Source of the DNA: JAJFUE01 sp041687335
Lineage (GTDB): Bacteria; Sumerlaeota; Sumerlaeia; MVZB01
DNA length: 64,000 bases
Reading direction: 5' to 3'
Assembly: GCA_041687335.1 (NCBI GenBank)
Contig: JAWLCE010000007.1
Span: forward strand, 60,978-124,977
Every line of letters begins with the position of its first letter. Positions within the stretch are counted from its first letter, which is position 1. A program made the translations under genes and the position numbers. Shown here piece after piece: positions 8,745 to 17,712 of the stretch. The notes below the pieces were generated by a model that saw nothing but the letters and a program-made list of their open reading frames with translations, searched no databases and had not been told where the DNA came from.

Positions 8745-9284
8745 TTAGAAGGAGTGGGCGAATTCACGGATCAGGCGCAGCGCCTCACGATAGGATTGCT
8801 TCGTACCCTTGCCCATCGGGGCGAAGGTATCGCGCAACAGGTTGATCTCCGGACCGGTCGGCTTGTAGAGCGCCCACAACTCATCGTCATCGAGCAGGTC
8901 GCGCAGGCCCTTGGGCACCGCCTTGTCCTTCTCGATCTGCTCGCGCATCTGCTCGCGCGTCTCCAGTTTGGAGTAATCCAGCTTTTTGCCCTTCTTGCGG
9001 GCATACTCCACTTCGCTCTCGGCCACGGCCGCGCTCTGGAGCTCGATATACTCCTGATATTCATCGGGCAGCTTGCTCTTGACCCACAGCAGGACGGCGC
9101 GGCGCTGGGAAAGCCCCGCATCGTCGGCCATCTTCAGCCACAGCTCAAGCGAGGGCTTGACGTAGCCCTTCTCGAACTTGAAGATCGCCGGGCCCGAGAC
9201 ATTGTAGCGGGCGCCATACTGGTCCTGGGTCAGGTTGTCCTTCTGGCGGCTGTTGTAGATAATCTCGCCGAGATAGTTCTTCAT
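8745..9284 (-). CDS. XRE-family helix-turn-helix protein
   Basis: 179 residues. Residues about 3-60 form a helix-turn-helix of the XRE/Cro type (LGEIIYNSRQKDNLTQDQYG, then NVSGPAIFKFEKGYVKPSLE). The rest is charged and mostly helical, with a lysine/glutamate-rich centre (ARKKGKKLDYSKLETREQM), and has no motif I recognise. It is probably a DNA-binding regulator, and its target is not evident. Two starts are possible. The ATG at 9284 has GGGGGAGGA at a 7-base spacing, whereas the ATG at 9290 is too close to the same SD, so 9284 was chosen. It is transcribed alone, with an AT-richer noncoding region upstream. Confidence 0.75.
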   Translation of the reverse strand: MKNYLGEIIYNSRQKDNLTQDQYGARYNVSGPAIFKFEKGYVKPSLELWLKMADDAGLSQRRAVLLWVKSKLPDEYQEYIELQSAAVAESEVEYARKKGKKLDYSKLETREQMREQIEKDKAVPKGLRDLLDDDELWALYKPTGPEINLLRDTFAPMGKGTKQSYREALRLIREFAHSF

Positions 9285-9290
9285 GCCCAT

Positions 9291-9693
9291 TCCTCCCCCT
9301 CGAAAATTATTCGGTTAGCCGGTCACGGCCAGACCCCACGCCCCACTGGCAGCCAAGGGCGTGTTCTCGAAAACCGAGCCTCCAGCCACCCATGCGGACC
9401 CGGCAGCTTTGAAACCGAGTCATTATGGATGACCCTGAACAGTTTTGTAACATAACTGATTTCGCGTGGCAAGTAAATATAAAGCTATTGTCAATTTTTT
9501 TTGGGCCGTGCGGCGGCGGCCGCCATCAGGCTGTCCACCAGAACGGCTGCCCCTATTGAAGTTCAGCGCAAGCATGGAATCTTGCGGTATATTATTTGCA
9601 TCCATGGTTGATAGGCAAATCGGTGCACTTTGGTCAACCCATTGTAATTCTCATTTTGAGAAAATGGATTCCAGATATGTGTTATGGGCGCTT
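9291..9693. other. Intergenic region of about 400 bp without a supported gene
   Basis: This stretch between the XRE gene and ogt is AT-richer than its surroundings. It holds a short perfect inverted repeat, TTCTCA-TTT-TGAGAA (9648-9662), just downstream of ogt in its direction of transcription. The hairpin has no T-run after it. Short open frames here have no good start sites or recognisable residues. Control sequences for the XRE gene probably lie near its left end. Confidence 0.5.
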
Positions 9694-10227
9694 TTAGAGG
9701 GAAGCGGAAACCGCCGGCTTTTCGCGTTCGAGCAACCGGCGCTTAGTCTCAAGGCCGCAGGCAAAACCAGTCAGGCGTCCGTCGCTGCCGACCACCCTGT
9801 GGCATGGAATCATCAATAGGATAGGGTTACGCGCCATCGAGCCGCCGACGGCTCGCGCTGCGCCTGGTCGACCGGCCCGCTGCGCCAATTCACCATAACT
9901 GACCGTCTGCCCCCAACCCAGTTCCCGGCAAGCCAGCCAAACCGCCTGATTGAAATCATTTTGGCCAACCAGATCCAGCTCAGGACAATAACCTGGGTTG
10001 CAACCATCAAGAAATTGACTCAGGAATCTTTCGGCAATCTCAATATGAGAAAATATTTGTCGCAAATTGATGCAATCCGCGTCCGAATCCGCTGCCAGCG
10101 CCATCCGCCGAAAATCGCCCGTCCCGGTTGCTCCCTCCAGCCGCAACCCACGCATCCCCCGCGCGCTCACCTCGCCAGCCAGCAATCCGATCGGGCTTTG
10201 CCACTTCAGGCGCGCCGTCGGGTTCAT
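9694..10227 (-). CDS. ogt: Methylated-DNA--protein-cysteine S-methyltransferase
   Basis: A suicide repair enzyme that moves alkyl groups from O6-alkylguanine to its own cysteine. The 177-residue protein has the family C-terminal domain: FNQAVWLACRELGWGQTVSYGELAQRAG, then AARAVGGSMARNPILLMIPCHRVVG, with the acceptor cysteine in PCHRV, and GLETKRRLLERE. The N-terminal half is divergent. Its ATG overlaps the stop of the upstream RNA phosphodiesterase gene as ATGA (10227-10224), so the two are probably translationally coupled. There is no AraC-type Ada domain, so it is of the Ogt type. Confidence 0.93.
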   Translation of the reverse strand: MNPTARLKWQSPIGLLAGEVSARGMRGLRLEGATGTGDFRRMALAADSDADCINLRQIFSHIEIAERFLSQFLDGCNPGYCPELDLVGQNDFNQAVWLACRELGWGQTVSYGELAQRAGRPGAARAVGGSMARNPILLMIPCHRVVGSDGRLTGFACGLETKRRLLEREKPAVSASL

Positions 10228-10901
10228 TGCGCGGCTCCAGCCTCGCCGCCCACCTCCGGGGTGGACGCGGCAAATGGAAATTGGGCAAGCACCGTATGGG
10301 TCGCGCCCCCGGCAGCCAGCCGACTGCTGTAGAGGACAAGTTCACCCGCCTGGAATGGGCCAAACTTAAAGCCCTGGTGGCTCTCGACAATGGTTTGCAG
10401 GGCCGACACGCCCTTGAGCGACTTGATGCGGGCCAAGGTCAGGTGAGGGTGATACTCCCGGGCTTCGGGCTCATAACCCAAGGTGGCGAGGGCCCCGCCC
10501 AGCCGCCGGTGCAGTTCCGCCAGTTGATGGGTCCGCTCGCGCACCCCCACCCAGAGCACACGCGGACTGCGCCACTGGGGGAAAACCCCTAGCCGCTTGA
10601 TTTCCAGCCGCAGCGGGGCAAATCGGGCGGCGACGGCCTGAGTTGTCTTGATGATTGGATCGACACGGTCGGGCTCGGTGCGGCCGAGAAAGAGCAGCGT
10701 CAGATGCATCGACTCGGGTCGACTCCAGCTCGGCCGGAAAGTCGAGAACTGCAAACCTTTTTGCAGCCGCCCGCTCAAGTCGGTCATCTCCGCCAGGATC
10801 GGCGGGGGCAGCGGGACCGCCAGAAACAGCCTCAGCGCCCCTCCCGACAGGGCCTCTTGTTCCTCGGGCTGTTCCTTCATATGCCGTGGGCGGCCTTTCA
10901 C
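10224..10901 (-). CDS. thpR: RNA 2',3'-cyclic phosphodiesterase (ThpR, 2'-5' RNA ligase family)
   Basis: A 2H-phosphoesterase that opens 2',3'-cyclic phosphates on RNA. Both catalytic HxT motifs are seen: MHLTLLFLG near residue 66 and YHPHLTLARIK near residue 153. RLFLAVPLPPPI near residue 24 is the typical first strand. At about 225 residues it is slightly longer than usual, because of a charged N-terminal extension and a glycine/alanine tail. The listed start is a GTG at 10901, with GAGG 4-5 bases before it. An ATG at 10880 in the same frame has a poor SD but would give a more usual length. It is coupled to ogt by a 4-base overlap. Confidence 0.88.
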   Translation of the reverse strand: MKGRPRHMKEQPEEQEALSGGALRLFLAVPLPPPILAEMTDLSGRLQKGLQFSTFRPSWSRPESMHLTLLFLGRTEPDRVDPIIKTTQAVAARFAPLRLEIKRLGVFPQWRSPRVLWVGVRERTHQLAELHRRLGGALATLGYEPEAREYHPHLTLARIKSLKGVSALQTIVESHQGFKFGPFQAGELVLYSSRLAAGGATHTVLAQFPFAASTPEVGGEAGAAQ

Positions 10902-11007
10902 TGGACCTCAAGCCCGCGTGCATGCCGGGCCTGAGGTTCAGCTTATCCCGACCGTCCCTGAAAATCAATCCTCCCGCGCCAGTCAGCGACTTGCTCACCC
11001 ACTCAAT

Positions 11008-11343
11008 TCAGGCCATGCCGGCCATCCTCCGGCACTCGTCGGCGCAAACGCGGCAGGCCTTGGCACAGCGGCGGCAATGGTCGTGGTCATGTTTTTCACA
11101 CTCTGCGCCGCAGGCATCGCAGATTTCAGCGCACACGCTGCAGATTTCGGCCACAAACTTGGATCCGCGACTCATGAAGGCCGCCGCCGTCCAACAGATG
11201 TTGGCGCAATCGATGTCCAGCCGGATACACTCGGCCAGCAGCTTCAGTTTGTCCTCACCCAGGCAGGCAACCGAACAATGCTCGCACTCCTGCGCGCACT
11301 TGATACAGGCATTGATGCAGACTTGAAACTCTTCGTGTGACAT
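11008..11343 (-). CDS. Four-helix-bundle copper storage protein (Csp, DUF326)
   Basis: 111 residues with 19 cysteines arranged as CxxxC and CxxC along four helices (CINACIKCAQECEHCSVAC near the start, HCRRCAKACRVCADEC at the end). Proteins of this family hold many Cu(I) ions inside the bundle and protect the cell from copper. No signal peptide is present, so the cytosolic Csp3 type fits best. An HDHDHC segment lies near the last helix. The start at 11343 has AAAGGAG at an 8-base spacing; a longer frame from 11373 is less likely. It lies 50 bases downstream of lon on the same strand with no terminator in between, so it may be the last gene of hsp20-lon-csp. Confidence 0.88.
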   Translation of the reverse strand: MSHEEFQVCINACIKCAQECEHCSVACLGEDKLKLLAECIRLDIDCANICWTAAAFMSRGSKFVAEICSVCAEICDACGAECEKHDHDHCRRCAKACRVCADECRRMAGMA

Positions 11344-11393
11344 GGCCTTGACTCCTTTGGCATGTTTCCGCACAAAGGCGGGGTTTTAGGGTC

Positions 11394-13733
11394 TCAGGCA
11401 ACGGACTGCTGTTCTTCCAAATCGGGCAGCGCGGCGGCCAGCGCCTCGCCGACGTGCCCGGCGAATATGAATTCCATCTCCTCGCGTACGGCCGGCGGCA
11501 GATCCACCAGGTCCTGTTCATTCTGGCGGGGCAGGATGAGGCGGCGCAGGCCCGCCCGGTGCGCGGCGAGCACCTTCTCCTTGATGCCGCCGACCGGCAA
11601 CACCAGCCCGCTCAACGTGATCTCGCCCGTCATCGCCGTGTCGCTGCGCATCGGCTTGCCAATGTAAAGCGAGGCAATCGCGGTGGCGAGGGCGACGCCG
11701 GCCGAGGGGCCGTCCTTCGGCGTGGCCCCCGCCGGCACATGGATGTGGATCCCCATGTCGAGGTTTTCTTTGATCAGGGGTAGGCGTCCAGGCTGGGAGC
11801 GGATGAAGCTGAGGGCCGCGCGCGCAGATTCACGCATCACGTCGCCCAGTTGCCCCGTCAGCGTCAGCTCTCGGCTGCTGCTCGGCAGCAGCACCGCCTC
11901 GATGTAAAGCACTTGGCCGCCGGTGGCCGTGTAGGCCAGCCCAGCGGCGACCCCCGGCGCCATCTGCTGGCGCACGTCCTCCTCAAAAAAGCGCTCGGGC
12001 CCCAGCAACTGACCGAGGTCCTCCGGGTCGATCCGTACCGGATCGGTCTCACCTCTGGCAAATCGCGTGGCCACCTTGCGGCAGAGCCGGCCCAGGGTTC
12101 GCTCCAGCTCGCGCACGCCGGCCTCGCGCGTGTAGCGCCGGATGACGCGCAGGATCACCTCATCGGGGATCTCGAGTTGTTCTGCCGTCAATCCCGTGTC
12201 GCGCCTCTGGCGGTCAACCAGGTACTGGCGGGCGATGAACAGCTTTTCCTCGTCGCTATATCCCGACAGCCGCAGGACCTCCATCCGGTCGAGCAGCGGG
12301 CGCGGGATGGTGTCGAGCGTGTTGGCGGTCGTGATGAAGAACACCCGCGACAGGTCGAAGGGCAGGTTCAGGTAATTGTCTCGAAACTCGTTGTTCTGCG
12401 CCGGATCGAGGATCTCGAGCATGGCCGAGGCTGGGTCGCCGCGGAAGTCGCGCCCCAGCTTGTCGATCTCGTCGAGCATCAGCAGCGGATTGCGCACCCC
12501 TGCGCGCCGGACAGCTTGGATGATGCGGCCGGGCATCGCCCCGATGTAGGTCCGTCGATGCCCGCGCAACTCGGCTTCGTCATGGAGCCCCCCCAGACTC
12601 ATGCGTTCGAACTTGCGCCCCAGCGAACGCGCGATCGACTGGCCCAACGAGGTCTTGCCCACCCCTGGCGGACCAACGAAACACAGTATGGGTGCTTTGG
12701 CCTCCGGATTGAGCTTGAGCACGGCCAACTGCTCGATGATGCGATCCTTCACCTCGTTGAGGTCGTAATGGTCATCGTCGAGCACCCGCCGCGCATGCAC
12801 AATGTCAAGGTTGTCATCGGTCAGCTTGTTCCAAGGCAACTCGATCAGCAGCTCAACATAGCTGCGTGTCAATTGATAATCGGGAGCGGCCACGGGTATG
12901 CGTTCCAGGCGCGTCAACTCCCGTTCGGCTTCCAGGTGTGCCTCCTCGGGCAGGCGCGTCTCCTCGAGCCGCTGGCGCAGGTCAAAGATTTCACTCCGCT
13001 CCCCGTCCCGCTCGCCCAACTCATCCTGGATCGCCCGCATCTGCTGGCGCAGCATATACTCACGCTGCTGGCGGCTCATCTCGCTCTGGGCCTGGCTGGC
13101 GATCTGCTGGCGCAACTCGGCGACCTGGCGCTCATGGGCAAGAAATGCGTGCATCAGACGCAGGGCCTCCAGCCGCGTCGGCGCAGCCAGCAGTGATTGC
13201 TCCTTTTCCAGGTCCAGCGTCAACAGCGAGGCCAGCAGGTAGACCTGCTGTGCCGGGTCCCGCAACTCCCGGTCCAGCCGCGAGATCGCTTGGCGCGCCT
13301 GCGGGTTGATCAGCTCGAACAGGCGCGAAGCCTGCTCGAGCACCGACTGGCGCAGCGCATCGATCTCCGCGCCGCTATCCTCGAGCGGGGGCAGCGAGCG
13401 GAAGCGCGCGATGATGAAGGGATGCTCTTGTTCGGCCTCGATCGCCTCGACACGCTCCAGCCCGTGGACCACCAACTGCAGCCGGTCCTCGGAGCGCTCA
13501 AGTTTTTTGATCACTCCGCGCGTGCCGATGTGGAACAGGTCCGTAAACACCGGATCCTCCTGATCCGGGTCCTTCTGCGAGATCAGCAGCAGGTTTTTGT
13601 CCTCGCGATCAGCCGCCTCCTCGACCGCGCGCAGCGAGATATCGCGCCCGACCGCCAACGGCATCATCAGGTTGGGAAACAGCACCGTATTCTTGAGCGG
13701 CAGAACGGGCAGCGACATCGTTTCAACATTCAT
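11394..13733 (-). CDS. lon: ATP-dependent protease Lon
   Basis: A cytosolic AAA+ serine protease that degrades damaged and regulatory proteins. Its 779 residues are the standard length. The N-terminal substrate domain starts at LPVLPLKNTVLFPNLMMPL. Walker A is GPPGVGKTSLG, Walker B is LLMLDEIDKLG, and the AAA sensor region is intact. The protease domain has the catalytic serine in PKDGPSAG and the lysine in VLPVGGIKEKVLAAHRAG. The start codon overlaps the stop of hsp20 as ATGA (13733-13730), so the two are co-translated. The C-terminus ends shortly after the protease domain. Confidence 0.97.
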   Translation of the reverse strand: MNVETMSLPVLPLKNTVLFPNLMMPLAVGRDISLRAVEEAADREDKNLLLISQKDPDQEDPVFTDLFHIGTRGVIKKLERSEDRLQLVVHGLERVEAIEAEQEHPFIIARFRSLPPLEDSGAEIDALRQSVLEQASRLFELINPQARQAISRLDRELRDPAQQVYLLASLLTLDLEKEQSLLAAPTRLEALRLMHAFLAHERQVAELRQQIASQAQSEMSRQQREYMLRQQMRAIQDELGERDGERSEIFDLRQRLEETRLPEEAHLEAERELTRLERIPVAAPDYQLTRSYVELLIELPWNKLTDDNLDIVHARRVLDDDHYDLNEVKDRIIEQLAVLKLNPEAKAPILCFVGPPGVGKTSLGQSIARSLGRKFERMSLGGLHDEAELRGHRRTYIGAMPGRIIQAVRRAGVRNPLLMLDEIDKLGRDFRGDPASAMLEILDPAQNNEFRDNYLNLPFDLSRVFFITTANTLDTIPRPLLDRMEVLRLSGYSDEEKLFIARQYLVDRQRRDTGLTAEQLEIPDEVILRVIRRYTREAGVRELERTLGRLCRKVATRFARGETDPVRIDPEDLGQLLGPERFFEEDVRQQMAPGVAAGLAYTATGGQVLYIEAVLLPSSSRELTLTGQLGDVMRESARAALSFIRSQPGRLPLIKENLDMGIHIHVPAGATPKDGPSAGVALATAIASLYIGKPMRSDTAMTGEITLSGLVLPVGGIKEKVLAAHRAGLRRLILPRQNEQDLVDLPPAVREEMEFIFAGHVGEALAAALPDLEEQQSVA

Positions 13734-14095
13734 CGGGGGGCCTCCGTTTCACAGATGACCACCAGCAGCATGCCGTCGCGATACTCGCTGCTGGTGATCT
13801 CAATCGCGCCGCCGCAGGGCATCTCAATGGTGCGTGCAAACTCATTATAGGCGATCTCGATCGACCAGGCGCGTTGGCCTTGGAGGATCTTCCAATCGCG
13901 CCGCACGCCGCGCACGCACAACTGACAGCCGCGCACGGTCAGTTCAAGGTCCTCCAGGCGTACCCCCGCCAGGTCGAACTTGACCAGCCAGCCCTCCTGC
14001 CCCTGATAGACGTCCACGGACGGCTCCCACAGGCTGCGCTGAAAACGAGGTGTGGAGAGCAGAAAATTGTGTCCCAGCAATTCATCCTGTTTCAT
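13730..14095 (-). CDS. Small heat-shock protein, Hsp20/alpha-crystallin family
   Basis: 121 residues that match the Hsp20 core. EPSVDVYQGQEGWLVKFDLAGV and LEDLELTVRGCQLCVRGVRRDW are the first strands, FARTIEMPCGG follows, and EYRDGMLLVVI replaces the usual GVL motif. It would hold unfolding proteins in the cytosol. Its stop overlaps the lon ATG by four bases, linking a holdase to a protease. Upstream is a divergent region shared with the release-factor-like gene, where I saw no clear CIRCE or sigma-32 site. A short hairpin (CAGCCTTCAGGCTG, about 14207-14220) lies about 110 bases upstream of the start. Confidence 0.9.
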   Translation of the reverse strand: MKQDELLGHNFLLSTPRFQRSLWEPSVDVYQGQEGWLVKFDLAGVRLEDLELTVRGCQLCVRGVRRDWKILQGQRAWSIEIAYNEFARTIEMPCGGAIEITSSEYRDGMLLVVICETEAPR

Positions 14096-14367
14096 CGGGC
14101 GCTTCCATGGAGTAGGTTCGGCGGCTTCAGGTCATTATGTCACCCCGCCCAACAGGGGGCCTATCAGGCCTTCCCCGATTTTGAACCCAACCGCGAGTTC
14201 GTAGTTCAGCCTTCAGGCTGGATGTGATTTATCCGCGCCTCTGCAAAAATAAATCGCCTCAATACGCGCTCCCATCCGCTCCTCCTATCCGCGTAATTCA
14301 GCGTCCCAGTCTTAACAAACGCACGCTCGTGCTGGAAATCAGCCCAAGAAACTGGTTCAATGGGGCA

Positions 14368-14724
14368 ATGACGTTTGACCCCGCCACTCTCAGCGACGAG
14401 CAACTGGCCGCCCAGTGCGAGCTTCAGACCTACCGCTCCAGCGGTCCGGGTGGCCAGAACGTCAACCGGCGCGAGACGGCCGTCCGGCTGCGCCACCTGC
14501 CCACCGGTATCACCGTCACCGCCCAGGAAGCCCGCAGCCAATGGCTCAACCGCCAGATCGCGCTGGAGCGCCTGCGCGAGCGGCTTGTGGAGCGCGAACA
14601 GCGTCGCCGGCCGCGTGTGGCGACTAAAATTCCCTACTCCGCCCGCCGCCGCATCATGGCCCGCAAGCTCCACCAGGGCGAAAAGAAACAACTGCGTCGC
14701 AAGCCCTCCAGCGACGGCGAATAA
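14368..14724 (+). CDS. Peptide chain release factor-like protein with GGQ motif
   Basis: 118 residues made of little more than the class I release-factor catalytic domain. SGPGGQNVNRRETAVRLRHL near residue 30 holds GGQ, which enters the peptidyl-transferase centre and hydrolyses peptidyl-tRNA. The tail is basic (YSARRRIMARKLHQGEKKQL, then RRKPS), which suggests ribosome binding. There is no codon-recognition domain, so it is of the ArfB/PrfH-like rescue type rather than RF1 or RF2. It also differs from classical ArfB in lacking the long C-terminal tail. The start before TFDPATLSDEQ is chosen because earlier in-frame codons carry unrelated residues. Confidence 0.85.
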   Translation: MTFDPATLSDEQLAAQCELQTYRSSGPGGQNVNRRETAVRLRHLPTGITVTAQEARSQWLNRQIALERLRERLVEREQRRRPRVATKIPYSARRRIMARKLHQGEKKQLRRKPSSDGE

Positions 14725-14908
14725 AACCTTAGCCGCCCACTGCGGGAACTTTTTCATCATCTCCAGCATCCATGTAATAAGAGCCGGCCAGCGTGCGTCA
14801 TTGAATAGGCAGGCAATGGTCTGCCGACGGACCCCCGATTCCGGCAGCCGCTGCTAGACGCAACAGCGGCCGATGATCTTTGCTCTCAATCCGAAATGGA
14901 GGCGTGAG

Positions 14909-17164
14909 ATGAAAACATGTCCATGGCCATTGCTTTTATTTTGTCTGCTGGTGCTGCCGACGGGGCTGGCACGGGCGCAGGCACTGGCTCGCCCGGCCGA
15001 GCGCCCACTGGCGGACAATGTGATCATGCCGCAGCTGCGCGCCTGGTCCACCGTCCCGATCGCGCCCACCGGCGGCATCGAGCTAACCGGGGTCGAGGTC
15101 GATGTGGAGATCGAGGGCCAGTTGGCCACCACGCGGCTGGACGTCAAGCTGCGCAATCGCTCCGCCCGCGCGATGCAGGCCGAGCTGGTCGTGCCCGTGC
15201 CCGAGGGGGCGGTGGTGCGCGGCTTCGGCTTCAAGGGCGCGGCGGCCGAGATGAGCGCCGAGCTACTGCCGCGCGAGCAGGCGCGTGAGATCTACAACGA
15301 GATCGTGCGCCGCGCCCAGGACCCCGCCCTGCTCGAGTTCCTAGAATGTCGCCTCGTCCGCAGCAGCGTCTTCCCCGTCGAGGCCGGCGGCACCCAGCAG
15401 GTCCGGCTGATCTACGAGCAACTGCTGCCGCTCGACGGCAGCCGGATCGATTACCTGCTGCCGCGCAGCGAGTCGCTCGATATCCAGGTGCCGTGGCAGG
15501 TCAAGCTGCGCATCCGCGCCAAGGAGCCGATCGCGACGATCTATTCGCCGACGCACACACTGCCCGCTTTCCCCAGCGGCGAGCGCGAGGCCTTGATCGA
15601 GCTCAATGAAGCCGCCATGCGGGCGCCGGGGCCGCTGCGGGTCTCTTGGCTGCTCAGCCACGACGGCATTGCCGCCTCGCTCTTCGCCTATCCCGATCCC
15701 AAGATCGGCGGCGGCTACTTCCTCCTGCTGGCGGGCCCGCCCGAGGCAACCGGACCGCCGCGGGCGGCGCTGCGCCGCGAGGTCACGCTGGTGCTGGACC
15801 ACTCCGGGTCGATGGGCGGCCGCAAGATCGAGCAGGCGCGCGAGGCCGCCCTCCAGATCCTGGCCGGCCTCGAGCCCGGCGAGAGCTTCAACATCATCTC
15901 CTACAACGAAACACTGGATTGGTTTTCGCGGGCGCCGGTGGTCAAGGACGCTGCCAGCGAGCGCCGGGCTCGCGAGTGGATCAGTAAAATCCAGGCCCAT
16001 GGCGGAACCAACATCCATGATGCGCTGGTGGAGGCGCTGCGCCAGCCCCCCACACCCGGCACCCTGCCGGTGGTCCTGTTCCTGACCGACGGCATGCCCA
16101 CGGTCGGCCAGACCGCCGAACCGGTGATCGGCGAGGCGGCCGAGAAAGCCAACACCCACAAGCGCCGGATCTACAGCTTCGGCGTCGGCCTGGATGTCAA
16201 TGTGCCGCTGCTCGAGCGGATTGCCCAGGGGGCGCGCGGGCGCACCACGTTCGTGCTGCCCGACGAGAACATCGAGGTCAAGGTCGGCCAGGTCTACGAG
16301 AGCCTCTCGGGGCCGCTGCTGACCGACCCCGAACTGGTGCTCATCGGGCGCGATGGGAAACTCGACCCCGACCGCACCCGCGACCATCTTCCGGCGCGCC
16401 TGCCCGATCTGTTCAAGGGCGACCAACTGATCGTGCTCGGCCAGTATCGCGGCGAGGACCCGCTGCGCTTCCGGCTCAGCGGCGACCTGCTGGGCGAATC
16501 GCGCGAGCTGAACTTCACCTTCAACCTCGAGGCGGCCACCACGTCCAATGCATTCGTGCCGCGCTTGTGGGCGAGCCGCAAGATCGCCGTCCTGGTCGAT
16601 GCGATCCGGCAGGCGGGGGCGCAGGGCGGCGCAACGGTCAACGACGCCGCCATCAAGGAGCTGGTCGACGAGGTGGTGCGCCTCAGCACCGAGTGGGGCA
16701 TCCTGACCGAATACACCTCATTCCTCGCGCGCGAGGGCACCGACCTGAGTAGCATGCAGGCCGTGCAGGCGGAGGCGGCTCCCAGCATTCAGGATCGTGC
16801 CCTCAAGCAGCGCTCCGGCATTGGCGCCGTCAGCCAAGGCACCAACAACATGGCGCTGCGCGACCAGGCCACGCTCAATTACAGTAACGAGATGTTCAAC
16901 GAGCGGCTTGAGTCGGTCCAATTTGATCGCATCCGCCAGTTGGCCGACCGCACGCTTGTCCGGCGCGACGGGCAGTGGGTCGATACCAGGCTGATCAATG
17001 ACAGCTCGCAGACGCCGGCGCGCCGGGTGGATTTCGGCTCCGCCGAATACGAGGCGCTGGCGGGCCGGCTGGCCGGCGAGAATCGCGCCGGATTGCTGGC
17101 CAACCGCGGCGAAATCCTGCTGCAAGTCGGCGAGGATGCGGTATTGTTCAGGAATCCGGAATAA
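14909..17164 (+). CDS. VIT domain and von Willebrand factor A domain protein
   Basis: 751 residues. A signal peptide (MKTCPWPLLLFCLLVLPTG, cleaved near ARA-QA) sends it across the inner membrane. Residues about 35-170 form a VIT domain (GGIELTGVEVDVEIEGQLAT, SVFPVEAGGTQQVRLIYEQL). Residues about 290-460 form a VWA domain with the MIDAS signature DHSGSMGG and a later LFLTDGMPTVGQ. The C-terminal 250 residues are of unknown fold. Similar bacterial proteins are thought to be surface or periplasmic adhesins or complex organisers; the ligand is unknown. GGAGG with good spacing supports this start over one 36 bases upstream. The gene ends at a repeat-rich gap. Confidence 0.88.
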   Translation: MKTCPWPLLLFCLLVLPTGLARAQALARPAERPLADNVIMPQLRAWSTVPIAPTGGIELTGVEVDVEIEGQLATTRLDVKLRNRSARAMQAELVVPVPEGAVVRGFGFKGAAAEMSAELLPREQAREIYNEIVRRAQDPALLEFLECRLVRSSVFPVEAGGTQQVRLIYEQLLPLDGSRIDYLLPRSESLDIQVPWQVKLRIRAKEPIATIYSPTHTLPAFPSGEREALIELNEAAMRAPGPLRVSWLLSHDGIAASLFAYPDPKIGGGYFLLLAGPPEATGPPRAALRREVTLVLDHSGSMGGRKIEQAREAALQILAGLEPGESFNIISYNETLDWFSRAPVVKDAASERRAREWISKIQAHGGTNIHDALVEALRQPPTPGTLPVVLFLTDGMPTVGQTAEPVIGEAAEKANTHKRRIYSFGVGLDVNVPLLERIAQGARGRTTFVLPDENIEVKVGQVYESLSGPLLTDPELVLIGRDGKLDPDRTRDHLPARLPDLFKGDQLIVLGQYRGEDPLRFRLSGDLLGESRELNFTFNLEAATTSNAFVPRLWASRKIAVLVDAIRQAGAQGGATVNDAAIKELVDEVVRLSTEWGILTEYTSFLAREGTDLSSMQAVQAEAAPSIQDRALKQRSGIGAVSQGTNNMALRDQATLNYSNEMFNERLESVQFDRIRQLADRTLVRRDGQWVDTRLINDSSQTPARRVDFGSAEYEALAGRLAGENRAGLLANRGEILLQVGEDAVLFRNPE

Positions 17165-17640
17165 GGACATCCCAGCCGTTGGCTCAGTATGTGTTTTAAC
17201 GTGCAATCGGAAATGGCACCCGCATTCCACGCTGAAAGGGTGGGCACAGTTCTGAAAGCCCGGCGCAGCCTTCGGCCGCAACCAAAACAAATTGAACCGC
17301 AAAGGCGCCGCAAAGTGATCAAACCAGGATGATTGGATTGACAGCCGTGGGTTTAATTCCCTGCCCATTCCGTCAAAAAAACCCCAGCCCCGAAGGGGCG
17401 ACCGCAAGTAGCCGGGATTGACAGCCGTGGGTTGATTCCCTGGCCATTCCGTCAATAACCCAGCCCCGAAGGGGCGACCGCAAGTAGCCGGGGGTGACCG
17501 AAGGGAACCCCCGGTTAAGCACCCAAACCTCGGAGCCCCGAAGGGGCGGCCGAATCATCGCAGGATATCAAGAAAACGAAGGATGGTAGCCCAGGGTGAG
17601 CGAAGCGTAACCCTGGGTTGAGGAGGGCAAAAATCAGAGA
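17165..17640. repeat. Repeat-rich intergenic region with tandem CCCCGAAGGGGC hairpins
   Basis: About 470 bases of noncoding repeats. A TTGAACCGC...GGCGC element lies at about 17291-17315. Two adjacent copies of a roughly 78-base unit start near 17341 and 17419, each reading CAGCCGTGGGTT, then CATTCCGTCAA, then CCCCGAAGGGGCGACCGCAA and GTAGCCGGG. A third hairpin CCCCGAAGGGGCGG lies near 17537, and GTAGCCCAGGGTGAGCGAAG near 17586 begins a further member. Related units occur at 61.1-61.5 kb. No gene is supported here. Confidence 0.85.
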
Positions 17641-17712
17641 GGCGACACAGTGGCAGCCACTGGGGCTCTGACCCGCACTTTCCTGGGTGTGTGGCCTATA
17701 TAAATACCCGAC

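Noticed and set aside
9423..9605. 60-residue open frame on the minus strand between the XRE gene and ogt
   Set aside because: No SD, composition unlike the neighbours, and no recognisable residues.
14206..14769. 187-residue open frame antisense to the GGQ protein
   Set aside because: The plus strand has GGQ and the right basic tail; the minus frame shows no motif.
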